From Isosphaeraceae bacterium EP7 (lineage in GTDB: Bacteria > Planctomycetota > Planctomycetia > Isosphaerales > Isosphaeraceae): a DNA stretch of 64,000 bases. Positions within the stretch are counted from its first letter, which is position 1, and each line of letters starts with the position of its first letter. The notes under the pieces are model-generated. The model did no database searches, was not told where the DNA came from, and saw only the letters and a list, made by a program, of their open reading frames with translations. Below, piece after piece: positions 1 through 8,644 of the stretch. The position numbers were made by a program, and so were the translations under genes. Location of the stretch: assembly GCA_038400315.1 (NCBI GenBank), contig CP151667.1, forward strand, positions 4,723,174 through 4,787,173, written 5' to 3'.

Positions 1-585
1 ACCAATGCCCATGTCATCGAAGGGGAAACCCGGGTTTCGGTGGTCCTGTACCAGAACGTCCCCGGCGGCCTGGCCCGGCGGCGGATCGAGAACGTCGAGA
101 TTGCCGCGATCAACCCCTTCGTCGACCTGGCGCTCCTAAAGCTCCCGCCGCAGAAAGACTTGAAACTTGGCCACGTCGTGCTAGGTAACCTCGATGATCT
201 GAACGCGGGCGACGGCGTCTTCGCCGTGGGCAATCCGCTCGGGCTGGAACGCAGCGTCTCTCAGGGGATCCTCAGCACCCGCAATCGCAACTTCGAAGGC
301 AAGATCTACCTCCAGACCGACGCCGCGATCAACCCGGGCAACTCCGGCGGTCCGCTGTTCAATCTCAAGGGGGAGGTCGTCGGCGTGACCAACATGAAGG
401 CCACGCAGGGCGACAATCTCGGCTTCGCGATCCCGATCAGCTACGTGAAAGACTTCCTGCGCAACCGTGAAGCGTTCTCCTACGACAAAGACAATCCCAA
501 CACGGGCTATCGCTATCTGGATCCCCCGCGTCGGATGCGCCGGGGGATGCCGGATTCGTCCGAAGAGAAGCCCAAGGCGGGATGA
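1..585 (+). CDS. Trypsin-like serine protease, HtrA/DegP type (5' end outside window)
   Basis: The frame is open from base 1, so the gene begins upstream and only its C-terminal ~194 residues are visible. All three parts of the serine-protease triad can be read: His in TNAHVIEG (codon at 10-12), Asp in VDLALLKL (124-126), and Ser in GNSGGPL (343-345), in the order and spacing of the S1C/HtrA family, which degrades or refolds damaged envelope proteins. About 45 residues follow the protease fold, ending in a charged, Pro-rich tail, and no PDZ domain can be recognised, so this is a short HtrA-like protein rather than a full DegP. Signal peptide and start lie outside the window. The next plus-strand gene begins 226 bases later. 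Confidence 0.9.
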   Translation, partial: TNAHVIEGETRVSVVLYQNVPGGLARRRIENVEIAAINPFVDLALLKLPPQKDLKLGHVVLGNLDDLNAGDGVFAVGNPLGLERSVSQGILSTRNRNFEGKIYLQTDAAINPGNSGGPLFNLKGEVVGVTNMKATQGDNLGFAIPISYVKDFLRNREAFSYDKDNPNTGYRYLDPPRRMRRGMPDSSEEKPKAG

Positions 586-811
586 CCCGCCCAGGGTCAC
601 TGACCGACGATCCGCGACGAGATTTGCCCGAGGGTGCGGCCCCGGTGTGGTTCGCTCGGAGCGGCCCACCGAACAGGACCGGCCCGAATTTTCTCGCGGT
701 AGCCCCGCTGGCCATCGCGCCTGCGGCGGCCGAGGTGAGCGTTCAGGCAGGGACGGCCCCGGCCCGAGATCGACCTTGATCCGGCTTTGAGACCTCAGGA
801 GTTCCAGGACC

Positions 812-2593
812 ATGGGTATTTCGACGCGGGCCGCGGCCCGCATGTTCCGTCCCTTCGTGCTGGGCGTCTCGGCCCTGGCCCTGGCCGTCACCCCGGCCTT
901 CTCCGCCGGGCCGATCGACAAAGCCTTGCCGGATTCGACGATCCTCTTCGTCCGGGTCACCAACGCGGCCGCATTTCGCGAGTCCCTCCGTCAGAGCTCG
1001 ACCGGCCAGTTGATCGCCGACCCGGCCATGAAGCCGCTGGTCGACGATTTTCTCGGCAAGCTGGAAGGGCAGAGCAGCGAGCTCAAGGCCAAGCTGGGCG
1101 TCAGCATCAGCGAGCTGCTGGAACTGCCGCAGGGCCCGATCAACGTGTCCCTGATCGCACGTCCCGACGCCAAGGTGCCGGTCGCCTTGCTGATCGCGGC
1201 CGATGCCGGCAAGAACAAGGAGACGGTGCAGGGGGTCCTCACCAAGGCCACCGCCCAGGCCGAGGAGAAGGGCGCAAAGGTCGCCACCGAAGAGTTCAAG
1301 GGTGTGACCATTAACCTGGTCAAGCCCCCCAGGAAAGATGACAACGCCCCCGACGTCACGTTCGCCTGGGCCAACACCGGCACCACCTTCAACATCACCA
1401 GCGATGTCGACGCCCTGAAGGAATTCCTCACCAACGCCGAGGGACGCGAGGACTCACTGTTCTCCAACGAGTCGTACCAGGCCGTCCTGAAGCGGGTCGG
1501 TGCCGAGTCCCAGGTCCTCTGGTTCCTCGACGCCAACAAGGCGCTGCAGCTCGCGCTGGCCGCTGCGGCCAAGGGCGACGGCGGGGCCAATGTCCAGCAG
1601 GTCGAGGCCGTCCTCCAGCTGCTCGGGCTCAAGGGCCTGAAGGCCATCGGCGGCGGCACGACGTACGGCGTCGGCGGATACGACACCCTCACCAAGACTT
1701 ACTTCTACACCCCGGGCCCCGCCCAGGGAGTGCTCAAGGTCTTCAACACGCCGAAAGCCGACCTTCGTCCCCAGGCATGGGTGCCCGCCACGGTGGCCAC
1801 CTACCAGAGCCTGAGCTGGGACCTTGACGCCGCCTGGTCGGCGGTCAACGAGCTGGCCAATACCTTCCAGCCGGGAATCCTGCAGGTCGTCCAGCAGCAG
1901 CTCGTCGGTCCCGACGGGCAGACCCTCGACTTCCAGAAGGACCTCTTCGGCCCCATCGGCGACCGCATCACGGCGATCTCGGACTTCAAGAAGCCGACCG
2001 GCGGCGAAGACACCCAGCGCAGCCTCTTCGCCGTTGCCCTGGAAGACACCAAGGCCTTCGAGGCGACTCTAGGCAAGATCATCGCGATCACCAATGCCCA
2101 GCCCAAGAAGCGTGAGTTCCAGGGCACGACGATTTACGACTTCACCCTCCCCGAGATGCCCAACGCCGCGAACAACCCCTTCAAGGGCCCGCTCAGCGTT
2201 GCGATCGCCAAGGACAACGCCTACATCGCCACCGACCCCAGCTTGCTCGAACAGGTCCTGCGCGGCGGCCCTGGACTAGCCGACACGGCCGAATTCCAGG
2301 CGGTTGCCAAGTCCATCCCCGAGCAGACGACCACGCTGACTTACACCAAGCCTGAAGAGGCCGCGCGGCAGTCGTACGAGATGATCAAGAGCGGTCAGCT
2401 CGAGAAAGCCTTCGGCGGCGCGGCCGCTGCGGGCGGCCCCGACCTGAAGGAGCTCGGCAAGCTGATCGATAAAGAGAAGCTGCCCGACTTCTCCGTCTTC
2501 GCCAAGTACCTCTCCCAGGGGGGCGGCTTCGGTACCTCCGACGAGGATGGCGCCTTGTTCACCACCTTCATCCTGCGCAAAACGAACCCCTGA
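812..2593 (+). CDS. Secreted protein of unknown function (possibly DUF3352-like)
   Basis: A 593-residue protein with an N-terminal signal peptide: a basic stretch (STRAAARMFRP), a hydrophobic core (VLGVSALALAV) and a likely cleavage after AFSA. The ATG at 812 is preceded by AGGAG at 797-801. The mature part is soluble and Ala/Lys/Glu-rich and contains phrases such as LPDSTILFVRV and IYDFTLPE. These resemble planctomycete secreted proteins that carry a DUF3352-like fold, but that assignment is a weak recollection, not an alignment. No catalytic motif or transmembrane segment was seen beyond the signal. A strong hairpin lies about 60 bases after the stop, so the gene is probably the end of its transcript. 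Confidence 0.75.
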   Translation: MGISTRAAARMFRPFVLGVSALALAVTPAFSAGPIDKALPDSTILFVRVTNAAAFRESLRQSSTGQLIADPAMKPLVDDFLGKLEGQSSELKAKLGVSISELLELPQGPINVSLIARPDAKVPVALLIAADAGKNKETVQGVLTKATAQAEEKGAKVATEEFKGVTINLVKPPRKDDNAPDVTFAWANTGTTFNITSDVDALKEFLTNAEGREDSLFSNESYQAVLKRVGAESQVLWFLDANKALQLALAAAAKGDGGANVQQVEAVLQLLGLKGLKAIGGGTTYGVGGYDTLTKTYFYTPGPAQGVLKVFNTPKADLRPQAWVPATVATYQSLSWDLDAAWSAVNELANTFQPGILQVVQQQLVGPDGQTLDFQKDLFGPIGDRITAISDFKKPTGGEDTQRSLFAVALEDTKAFEATLGKIIAITNAQPKKREFQGTTIYDFTLPEMPNAANNPFKGPLSVAIAKDNAYIATDPSLLEQVLRGGPGLADTAEFQAVAKSIPEQTTTLTYTKPEEAARQSYEMIKSGQLEKAFGGAAAAGGPDLKELGKLIDKEKLPDFSVFAKYLSQGGGFGTSDEDGALFTTFILRKTNP

Positions 2594-2652
2594 TCCGAGG
2601 CTGGTCGGGGGGGACGCGATCCGTTCCTTCTCGTGCCGCCGGCGATCGACCT

Positions 2653-2689
2653 GCAACGCCGCCGAACCCTCGAGGTTCGGCGGCGTTGC
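2653..2689 (+). terminator. Hairpin terminator after the 812-2593 gene
   Basis: A perfect 16-bp inverted repeat (arms 2653-2668 and 2674-2689, sequence GCAACGCCGCCGAACC and its complement) surrounds a 5-base loop. The T-tract that follows is weak (TCATTTCC), so rho-independent action is likely but not certain. Confidence 0.7.
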
Positions 2690-2875
2690 GTCATTTCCAT
2701 CGGCCACGGTCGGGGCCGATTGCCGGCCCCCTCCAAATCGGCGTCTCCTGCGCCGTGCGCACCCTCCGCTCAAGCCGTCTAATCGTTCCGCCGATAACGG
2801 TGGAGGATCACTCGTCCGACCGGTCGCCATCGCGGCCGGCTTGGCCGGAGTACGGACCTGTTGGGGAGGTGTCGG

Positions 2876-5122
2876 ATGTGGGACCGCACGGAGGCGGGGC
2901 CGATCCGCCGATCGGATCGTGTACGTAGGGCTGGTTCGGGCCGCGGGCGGATTGCTCCACGGGTCGAGGCCCTGGAAGGCCGCGCCTTGCTGGCCGCCGC
3001 CGTCGCCCCGATCGCCACCGTCCTGTCCGGCGCCGGGGTAGGCTATCAGCTCCCCCTTGATGGCTCCGGGTCTGTGAACGCCCAAACATTCTCGGTGACC
3101 TCGTCGAATCCCGACGTGAAGGCGACTGTCGCCCAGGGACAGTTCATGACCATCAACGTCACCCACGCCTCCAGTGGCGCGGGCGACCCGGCATTCTCTG
3201 GAACCCTGGTCTACCAGCTCTTCCAGGACCTGACCCCGGACACCGTCTTCAAGATCAGCGGGCTGGTCAACGACGGGTTCTACACCGGCAAGAACTTCCA
3301 TAGGATCGCCAACGGATTCCCCACCGCGACGACTTACATCGTCCAGGGGGGATCGGTCAACGGCGACGGGACCGGTAACGTCAACAAGCCTGGCTTCCCG
3401 TTCCCGGACGAGTTCAACGCCCAGCTCGTCTTCAACGGGACCGAGCAGTTGGCGATGGCCAACTCGGGCAACGATACGAATAGCTCGCAGTTCTTCACCA
3501 CGACCGGCTCTCCCAGGGCCCTCGACTTCGATTACACGATCTTCGGCCAGCTTGTCTCCGGCGGCGACGTTGTCACGAAGATGACCCAGGTCGCCCTGAA
3601 AGCCGACGCCAGCGGCAACGTGACGACGCCGGTCTCGCCGATCCTGATCGAGTCGGCGAATATGTCCAACGCCAACCCCAACGGGGTGATTCACATCGAC
3701 ACGACCGGGGCGGAGGCCGGGGAAGACTCGAGCGTCACGGTCACGGCGACTGACCCGACGACGGGCACCACCGCCACGCAGACGTTCTCCGTCGATGTCG
3801 TTCCCAATGAAACGGCGAATGGCGAGCGGCCATTCCTCAACCCCCTACCTGTCCTCCCCGCGCTGGGAGCCGGACAGGCCGCCATATTCCAGGCGACTGC
3901 CACGGACGTTAACCCGGGCACCCAGTTGACCTATGTGGTCAACGGGGGATTGTCCGCCGACGGTGCCACCTTCACGCCCCTGACCAACGCCACGGGGACG
4001 GTGGACTCCAGCGGCCTGGTTACCATCACCCCGTCCAGCTCGACCTTCACCGGCACGATCACGGTGCTCGTCGGCGTGCGTGATCAGACGAATCGAGTCG
4101 TCTCCGGGACGCTCGAATCTCCGGGCAATTACGACACTCAGACGTTCACGCTCACCTATCAGAGCGGTGCCTTCGTCAATCTGGCCCCCGTCGCCAGCAC
4201 GATCGCCCAGACCGTGCCATCCAGCCAGTCCACGGACATCGCCCTGACTGGCCTCACCGCCAATCCGCAATCGACCACCCAGACGATCAGTGGCTTCACC
4301 CTCGTCTCGCAGCCAACCCACGGCACGCTGACCAACTTCAACCCGATCACCGGCGCGGCGACCTACACGCCGAACGCCAACTTCTCCGGCATCGACACGT
4401 TCCAGTACACGGTCACGGACAGCGGTGCACCGACTCCCAACCTCACGAGCGCGCCGACGAAGGTGACGCTGACCGTGACGAGCGGGGCGGTTCGTCAGAT
4501 TGACGATATCCTGTTCGTCACAGCACCGTCGGGCGGGCCCAAGCAGAAGAACACCATCCTGATCAATCAGGTCAACGGTGTAATCCTGACGAGCATCAAT
4601 GGCGTCATCGACTCGACCCGCCCAACGGTGAGCGGCCTCAGCCGAATCGTCATCTACGGGGCGAAAGCGAGCGACTCAATCAACGTCAGCGACGTGGTCG
4701 ATGTGCCGACGACGATCGACGGCGGCAGGGGGGGGATCAATAACCTGAAGGCGGGAGCGGCCTCGTCGCGGCTTCACGGTTGGTTCGGCCGGAATGTCCT
4801 TCAGGGGGGCGAGTCGGACGACGCCCTGATTGGCGCCACGGGGCGGGTCAAGTTCATCCGCAGCGGCGGGAACGACTCCCTCTTCACCGGCGGGCCCAGC
4901 ACAATCCCGTCCCTGTACGGCAGTCGCGGGACCAACCGTCACAGGACGCCACCCAAGCGGACCGCCTTCACGAAGTCTCTGGCCCCGACCGGAACGTTCT
5001 ACAAGTTCGTGGGCACGGGCAACCAGGTCGTGGCGATTCCGACGCCCAAGTCCGTTCCCTTCAAGGCTCGCGGCAGCGCCGGCGGTCACCATAAGGCGAC
5101 CGAGTCAGGGACGCTCCCCTGA
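2876..5122 (+). CDS. Exported cyclophilin-type peptidyl-prolyl isomerase with bacterial Ig/cadherin-like region
   Basis: The protein has 748 residues from the ATG at 2876, chosen because GGGGAGG (2864-2870) sits just upstream; an in-frame TTG at 2861 would add five residues. Near the N-terminus, PRVEALEGRALLA matches the LExRxLL motif found at the start of many planctomycete cell-surface proteins. A cyclophilin domain follows (about residues 105-265), with recognisable signatures in NFHRI, YIVQGG and ANSGNDTNSSQFF. It catalyses cis-trans isomerisation of prolyl bonds. The C-terminal half is Thr/Ser-rich beta-sandwich sequence; GAATYTPNANFSGIDTFQYT is typical of cadherin-like/bacterial Ig repeats. 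The last ~200 residues are Gly/Arg-rich and unassigned. It is probably a surface or secreted foldase. Confidence 0.88.
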   Translation: MWDRTEAGPIRRSDRVRRAGSGRGRIAPRVEALEGRALLAAAVAPIATVLSGAGVGYQLPLDGSGSVNAQTFSVTSSNPDVKATVAQGQFMTINVTHASSGAGDPAFSGTLVYQLFQDLTPDTVFKISGLVNDGFYTGKNFHRIANGFPTATTYIVQGGSVNGDGTGNVNKPGFPFPDEFNAQLVFNGTEQLAMANSGNDTNSSQFFTTTGSPRALDFDYTIFGQLVSGGDVVTKMTQVALKADASGNVTTPVSPILIESANMSNANPNGVIHIDTTGAEAGEDSSVTVTATDPTTGTTATQTFSVDVVPNETANGERPFLNPLPVLPALGAGQAAIFQATATDVNPGTQLTYVVNGGLSADGATFTPLTNATGTVDSSGLVTITPSSSTFTGTITVLVGVRDQTNRVVSGTLESPGNYDTQTFTLTYQSGAFVNLAPVASTIAQTVPSSQSTDIALTGLTANPQSTTQTISGFTLVSQPTHGTLTNFNPITGAATYTPNANFSGIDTFQYTVTDSGAPTPNLTSAPTKVTLTVTSGAVRQIDDILFVTAPSGGPKQKNTILINQVNGVILTSINGVIDSTRPTVSGLSRIVIYGAKASDSINVSDVVDVPTTIDGGRGGINNLKAGAASSRLHGWFGRNVLQGGESDDALIGATGRVKFIRSGGNDSLFTGGPSTIPSLYGSRGTNRHRTPPKRTAFTKSLAPTGTFYKFVGTGNQVVAIPTPKSVPFKARGSAGGHHKATESGTLP

Positions 5123-5173
5123 TCCTCAGGTCTGCCGATCGTCGCAACGGACAACGATCGCCCCCGGCACCGG

Positions 5174-5197
5174 CCTTGCCCCTCGATCGGGGCAAGG
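5174..5197 (+). terminator. Hairpin after the cyclophilin gene
   Basis: A perfect 9-bp stem (CCTTGCCCC at 5174-5182, GGGGCAAGG at 5189-5197) with a 6-base loop lies 51 bases after the stop codon at 5122. There is no strong T-tract. Confidence 0.55.
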
Positions 5198-5307
5198 TCG
5201 AGGTTCGGGGGTGATGCCGTGTTGTCACCCCGGCCGATGATCTGCCATAGTGGAAACGCCCCGGGCCGATTTCGCCCGTGCACAGTCCCGGCCGGAAATC
5301 GCCCGTC

Positions 5308-6417
5308 ATGCGCATCGAGCGGATCGAGCTCAGGATCGTCAGCCTCCCTCTGGTTCGACCTTTTCGCACCAGTTCCAGCGTCAAGAACCACATCCAGCAC
5401 ATCCTGATCCGGGTCGAGGATGGCGGGGGCCGCTCGGGCTGGGGCGAGTGCGCCAGCCCTGCCGATCCCTATTATTGCCCCGAGACGACCGGGACCTGCT
5501 GGCACATCCTCAACGACTTCCTCGCCCCCGCGGTCCTCGGGCGCGACTGCTCGACCGTCGAGGATCTGGTCGATGCTTATCGATTGGTGAAGGGGAACAA
5601 CTTCGCCAAGTCGGGCCTGGAGATGGCCTGCTGGGACCTTCTCTCACGATCCGAGGGCAAGCCGCTCCATGAAATGCTGGGCGGCACTCGAACTCTGATC
5701 GAGTCGGGAGTGAGCCTGGGCATCGAGCCGGACGTTGATGCCTTGCTCGCTCTGGTCGGGAAATACGTCGACGAGGGCTATCGCCGGGTGAAGCTCAAGA
5801 TCGGGCCCGGACACGACGTCGAGGTCCTTCGCCGAGTCCGTGCTCAATTTCCCGATCTGCCGCTCCAGGTCGACGCCAATTCGGCCTACACGCTCGACGA
5901 TCTCGACCTGCTCAGGCGTCTCGACGAGTTTGGCCTCCTGCTCATCGAGCAGCCGCTGGATCATGACGACATCATCGACCATGCCAGGCTGCAACGGGCG
6001 ATCGAGACACCTGTTTGCCTGGACGAGAGCATCCACTCGGCCGAGGACGCCCGTAAGGCGATCGAGATCGGTGCCTGCCGGATCATCAACATCAAGGTGA
6101 GCCGGGTCGGCGGCCTGGCCGAGGCGAAGCGGGTGCACGATGTCTGCCAGGCGCATGACGTGCCGGTCTGGTGCGGCGGGATGCACGAGTTCGGCGTCGG
6201 CCGAGGCGCCAACATCGCCATCGCGTCGTTGCCCGGTTTCACTCTGCCGGGCGACGTCTCGGGCTCGGACAAGTATTATCGAGAGGATGTGGTCGTGCCC
6301 GCCATTCGCGCCGAGGATGGCTGCATCGCCGTGCCCGATCGGCCTGGACTGGGCTTCGAGCCGATCCTCGAACGGATCGAGGCGCTAACTTCACGCTCCG
6401 TCCTCTTGACGGTCTGA
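5308..6417 (+). CDS. N-succinylamino acid racemase / o-succinylbenzoate synthase (menC-type enolase superfamily)
   Basis: A 369-residue enolase-superfamily enzyme. It shows the NSAR/OSBS fingerprint: KLK at residues 162-164 (catalytic lysine), D189 in VDANSAY, E214 in IEQPL and D239 in LDES (Mg2+ ligands), K263 in NIKVSR (second catalytic lysine), then WCGGMHEFGVGR and LPGDVSGSDKYY. Family members either make o-succinylbenzoate for menaquinone or racemise N-succinylamino acids. No other men gene is nearby, whereas an M20 hydrolase and a GNAT acyltransferase follow directly, so the racemase role is favoured by context. I start at ATG 5308, which matches the usual MRIxxIEL beginning; a GTG at 5278 is an in-frame alternative. 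Confidence 0.9.
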   Translation: MRIERIELRIVSLPLVRPFRTSSSVKNHIQHILIRVEDGGGRSGWGECASPADPYYCPETTGTCWHILNDFLAPAVLGRDCSTVEDLVDAYRLVKGNNFAKSGLEMACWDLLSRSEGKPLHEMLGGTRTLIESGVSLGIEPDVDALLALVGKYVDEGYRRVKLKIGPGHDVEVLRRVRAQFPDLPLQVDANSAYTLDDLDLLRRLDEFGLLLIEQPLDHDDIIDHARLQRAIETPVCLDESIHSAEDARKAIEIGACRIINIKVSRVGGLAEAKRVHDVCQAHDVPVWCGGMHEFGVGRGANIAIASLPGFTLPGDVSGSDKYYREDVVVPAIRAEDGCIAVPDRPGLGFEPILERIEALTSRSVLLTV

Positions 6418-6475
6418 TGCATAACGATCCGGTGATTTTGCAGAGCGGGAAACGGAACGCGAAGGGGCGACGTTG

Positions 6476-7621
6476 ATGAATTTGGGGCAGATTCTGCTGG
6501 GTGCCCTCCGCGAACAGCGCGGGGCGATGCTCGTCGAGTTGGCGGCCCTGGTCGGTCATGAATCACCCAGCCGTGACAAGCACGCGCTCGATGGCCTTGC
6601 TGACTCGATCGCCGGTCGCTTCGGGACTCTCGGCGGACAGATCATCCGCCACGTCAATCCGGCCGGCGGCGACCATATCGAGGCCCGATTCGAGGGAGCC
6701 GACCCACGGCTGGCCCCAAGCCTGGTGCTCGCCCATTTTGACACCGTCTGGCCGACGGGCACGCTTGCCCGGATGCCCTTCCGGGTCGAAGATGGCAAGG
6801 CCTACGGGCCAGGCACCTACGACATGAAGGCGAGTCTGGTCCTCCTCGAATTCGCCCTTAAAACCCTTCGAGACCTGGGCCGAGCACCGGCCCGTCCCGT
6901 CGTGGCCCTGCTCACCTCCGACGAGGAGATCGGCAGCGCATCCTCACGCCCTCTGATCGAGGAGCGTGCCCGGTCGGCGGCGCATGTGCTCGTGCTGGAG
7001 CCCCCCCTGGCCGACGGTCGTCTGAAGACCGGGCGCAAGGGGGTTGGAAAGTTCGTGGTCACCATCAGGGGGCTCGCCGCACATGCCGGCGTCGAGCCCG
7101 AGAAGGGGATCAACGCAATCCAGGAACTCGCCCATCAGGTGCTACTCCTGCACGGCCTGGCCGACCTGGAACGAGGGACGACGGTCAACGTCGGCGTGGT
7201 CGCGGGTGGGACCGTCTCCAACGTGGTGCCGGCCGAGGCGACCGCGAGGGTGGACGTCCGCGTCAAGACGCTCGACGAAGCCGACCGCATCGTTCGCGCC
7301 TTCGGGTCGCTCGAGCCCTTGGTCCAAGGGATCCGCCTGAGCGTCGACGGCGAGTTCGACCGACCGCCCATGGAGCGTACCCAGCGCAGCCACGAGCTGT
7401 TCGAGCGGGTGCGCGAGATCGGCCGGACGGTGGGCCTGGAACTGGGCGAGGGCTCGACCGGCGGTGCCAGCGATGCCAACTTCACCGCGGCAATCGGTGT
7501 TCCCACGCTCGATGGGCTGGGCGCCCAGGGGGCCGGTGCACATGCTGATTATGAGCACGTCCTGATTGATGCCCTGCCCGAGCGGGCCGCGCTTCTGGCC
7601 GCGGTGTTGGCCTCGATCTAA
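6476..7621 (+). CDS. M20 family metallopeptidase (carboxypeptidase G2-like; candidate N-succinyl-L-amino acid hydrolase)
   Basis: A 381-residue di-zinc hydrolase of the M20/CPG2 type. Metal ligands and catalytic residues are visible: H87 in LAHFDTVWPTG, D116 in GTYDMKAS, the E150-E151 pair in TSDEEIGS and the following LEPPL. The dimerisation (lid) domain is interrupted by GLAAHAG, as in the family. No signal peptide was seen, so it is probably cytoplasmic. It begins 58 bases after the racemase gene; ATG 6476 is preferred over the TTG at 6473. In Geobacillus a member of this superfamily removes succinate from N-succinyl-L-amino acids next to NSAR, and the same role is inferred here. A general carboxypeptidase or other amidase activity remains possible. 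Confidence 0.88.
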   Translation: MNLGQILLGALREQRGAMLVELAALVGHESPSRDKHALDGLADSIAGRFGTLGGQIIRHVNPAGGDHIEARFEGADPRLAPSLVLAHFDTVWPTGTLARMPFRVEDGKAYGPGTYDMKASLVLLEFALKTLRDLGRAPARPVVALLTSDEEIGSASSRPLIEERARSAAHVLVLEPPLADGRLKTGRKGVGKFVVTIRGLAAHAGVEPEKGINAIQELAHQVLLLHGLADLERGTTVNVGVVAGGTVSNVVPAEATARVDVRVKTLDEADRIVRAFGSLEPLVQGIRLSVDGEFDRPPMERTQRSHELFERVREIGRTVGLELGEGSTGGASDANFTAAIGVPTLDGLGAQGAGAHADYEHVLIDALPERAALLAAVLASI

Positions 7622-7660
7622 TTTCGGCCCGATCAGGATCCATCCGGAACGACGCCACGC

Positions 7661-8527
7661 ATGAGCGACGAAATCGTCATCCGACGCGCCGAGACTCCCG
7701 CCGATTACCGGGCCTGCCAGGAGGCTCAGCGCCTGGCCTGGGGCATCACCGAGGACGGCTACCTCGTCCCCGTCGCCACGCTCGTCGGTGCGCAGCACCA
7801 CGGCGGCCTTGTCCTGGGTGCGTTCCTGCCCGATGGCCGGGCCGCCGCACTCTCGTTCGCCTTCCTCGGACGCATCGATGGCCGGTTCTGCCTATATTCG
7901 CAGCTGACCGGCGTGATCCCCGAGTACCAGGGTCGTGGGCTCGGGCTCGACCTGAAACTCGCCCAGCGGGCGTATGCGCAGGGGCAGGGGATCGGACTCC
8001 TCGCCTGGTCGTTCGACCCGATGCAGGCGGGAAACGCCAACTTCAACCTCGGCAAGCTGGGCGCCACCGTGGGCAGGCATGTCGCCGATATGTACGGCCC
8101 GAGGACCGATGCCCTCAACGCGGGGATCCCCACCGATCGACTCATTGCGGAGTGGTCCACCCAGGGGATCTTTAAGCCCGGGCCCGTGGATCGGCCGCTT
8201 CCCGATGCCCCCCGGCGCATCAAGGTTTTCGTGGGCGAAGACGGCCTGCTCCGCCCCGATGGCCTGGAGCCGACGACCTCCGCGAACATGCTCATCGAGA
8301 TTCCCGAGGAGATCGGGGTTCTGCGGCGCGACCATCCCGAGCTGGCCTCGGAGTGGCAGCTCGCGGTCCGCGAGGCGTTCAGCCGGGCTTTTGCCGACTC
8401 CTACCGAGCGGTCGGCTTCGGCCGGACGACCGAGGACGGTCGTCGACGAAACTTCTATCTCCTGACCCGGCCTGAGCCATCGAAGGTCGACCGTGCGCCG
8501 GGATCCCACAACTCCGGCGAGGACTGA
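7661..8527 (+). CDS. GNAT family acyltransferase (COG3375-like; candidate D-amino acid N-succinyltransferase)
   Basis: A 288-residue acyl-CoA-dependent transferase. The acyl-CoA binding loop is seen in VIPEYQGRGLGLDLK (about residues 85-99), and LLAWSFDPMQAGNANFNLGKLGA is the conserved stretch of the COG3375 subgroup of GNAT proteins. The C-terminal ~120 residues are longer than in a minimal GNAT. It begins 39 bases after the M20 gene and ends just before a hairpin, so the three genes 5308-8527 probably share a transcript. A GNAT succinyltransferase is the third member of the known N-succinyl D-to-L amino acid pathway; substrate specificity here is inferred only from the neighbours. Confidence 0.85.
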   Translation: MSDEIVIRRAETPADYRACQEAQRLAWGITEDGYLVPVATLVGAQHHGGLVLGAFLPDGRAAALSFAFLGRIDGRFCLYSQLTGVIPEYQGRGLGLDLKLAQRAYAQGQGIGLLAWSFDPMQAGNANFNLGKLGATVGRHVADMYGPRTDALNAGIPTDRLIAEWSTQGIFKPGPVDRPLPDAPRRIKVFVGEDGLLRPDGLEPTTSANMLIEIPEEIGVLRRDHPELASEWQLAVREAFSRAFADSYRAVGFGRTTEDGRRRNFYLLTRPEPSKVDRAPGSHNSGED

Positions 8528-8529
8528 TC

Positions 8530-8554
8530 GGGGCAAGATCGGCGGGCTTGCCCC
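8530..8554 (+). terminator. Hairpin closing the 5308-8527 gene group
   Basis: An 8-bp perfect stem (GGGGCAAG at 8530-8537, CTTGCCCC at 8547-8554) with a 9-base loop starts 3 bases after the GNAT stop codon. Its arms resemble those of the hairpin at 5174-5197. No T-tract follows. Confidence 0.5.
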
Positions 8555-8644
8555 TCGTGGTGGGGGCGTCGGCGGGCTATCATCGACGCCGCGCCGGCCC
8601 GTCCGTGCGGGCCGCTCGACATACACCCATTCTCAGGTGGCGCC

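Noticed and set aside
5308-6417. Assignment as menaquinone-pathway menC
   Set aside because: The family allows it, but there are no neighbouring men genes and the M20 and GNAT neighbours fit N-succinylamino acid racemase better. Not excluded without the rest of the genome.
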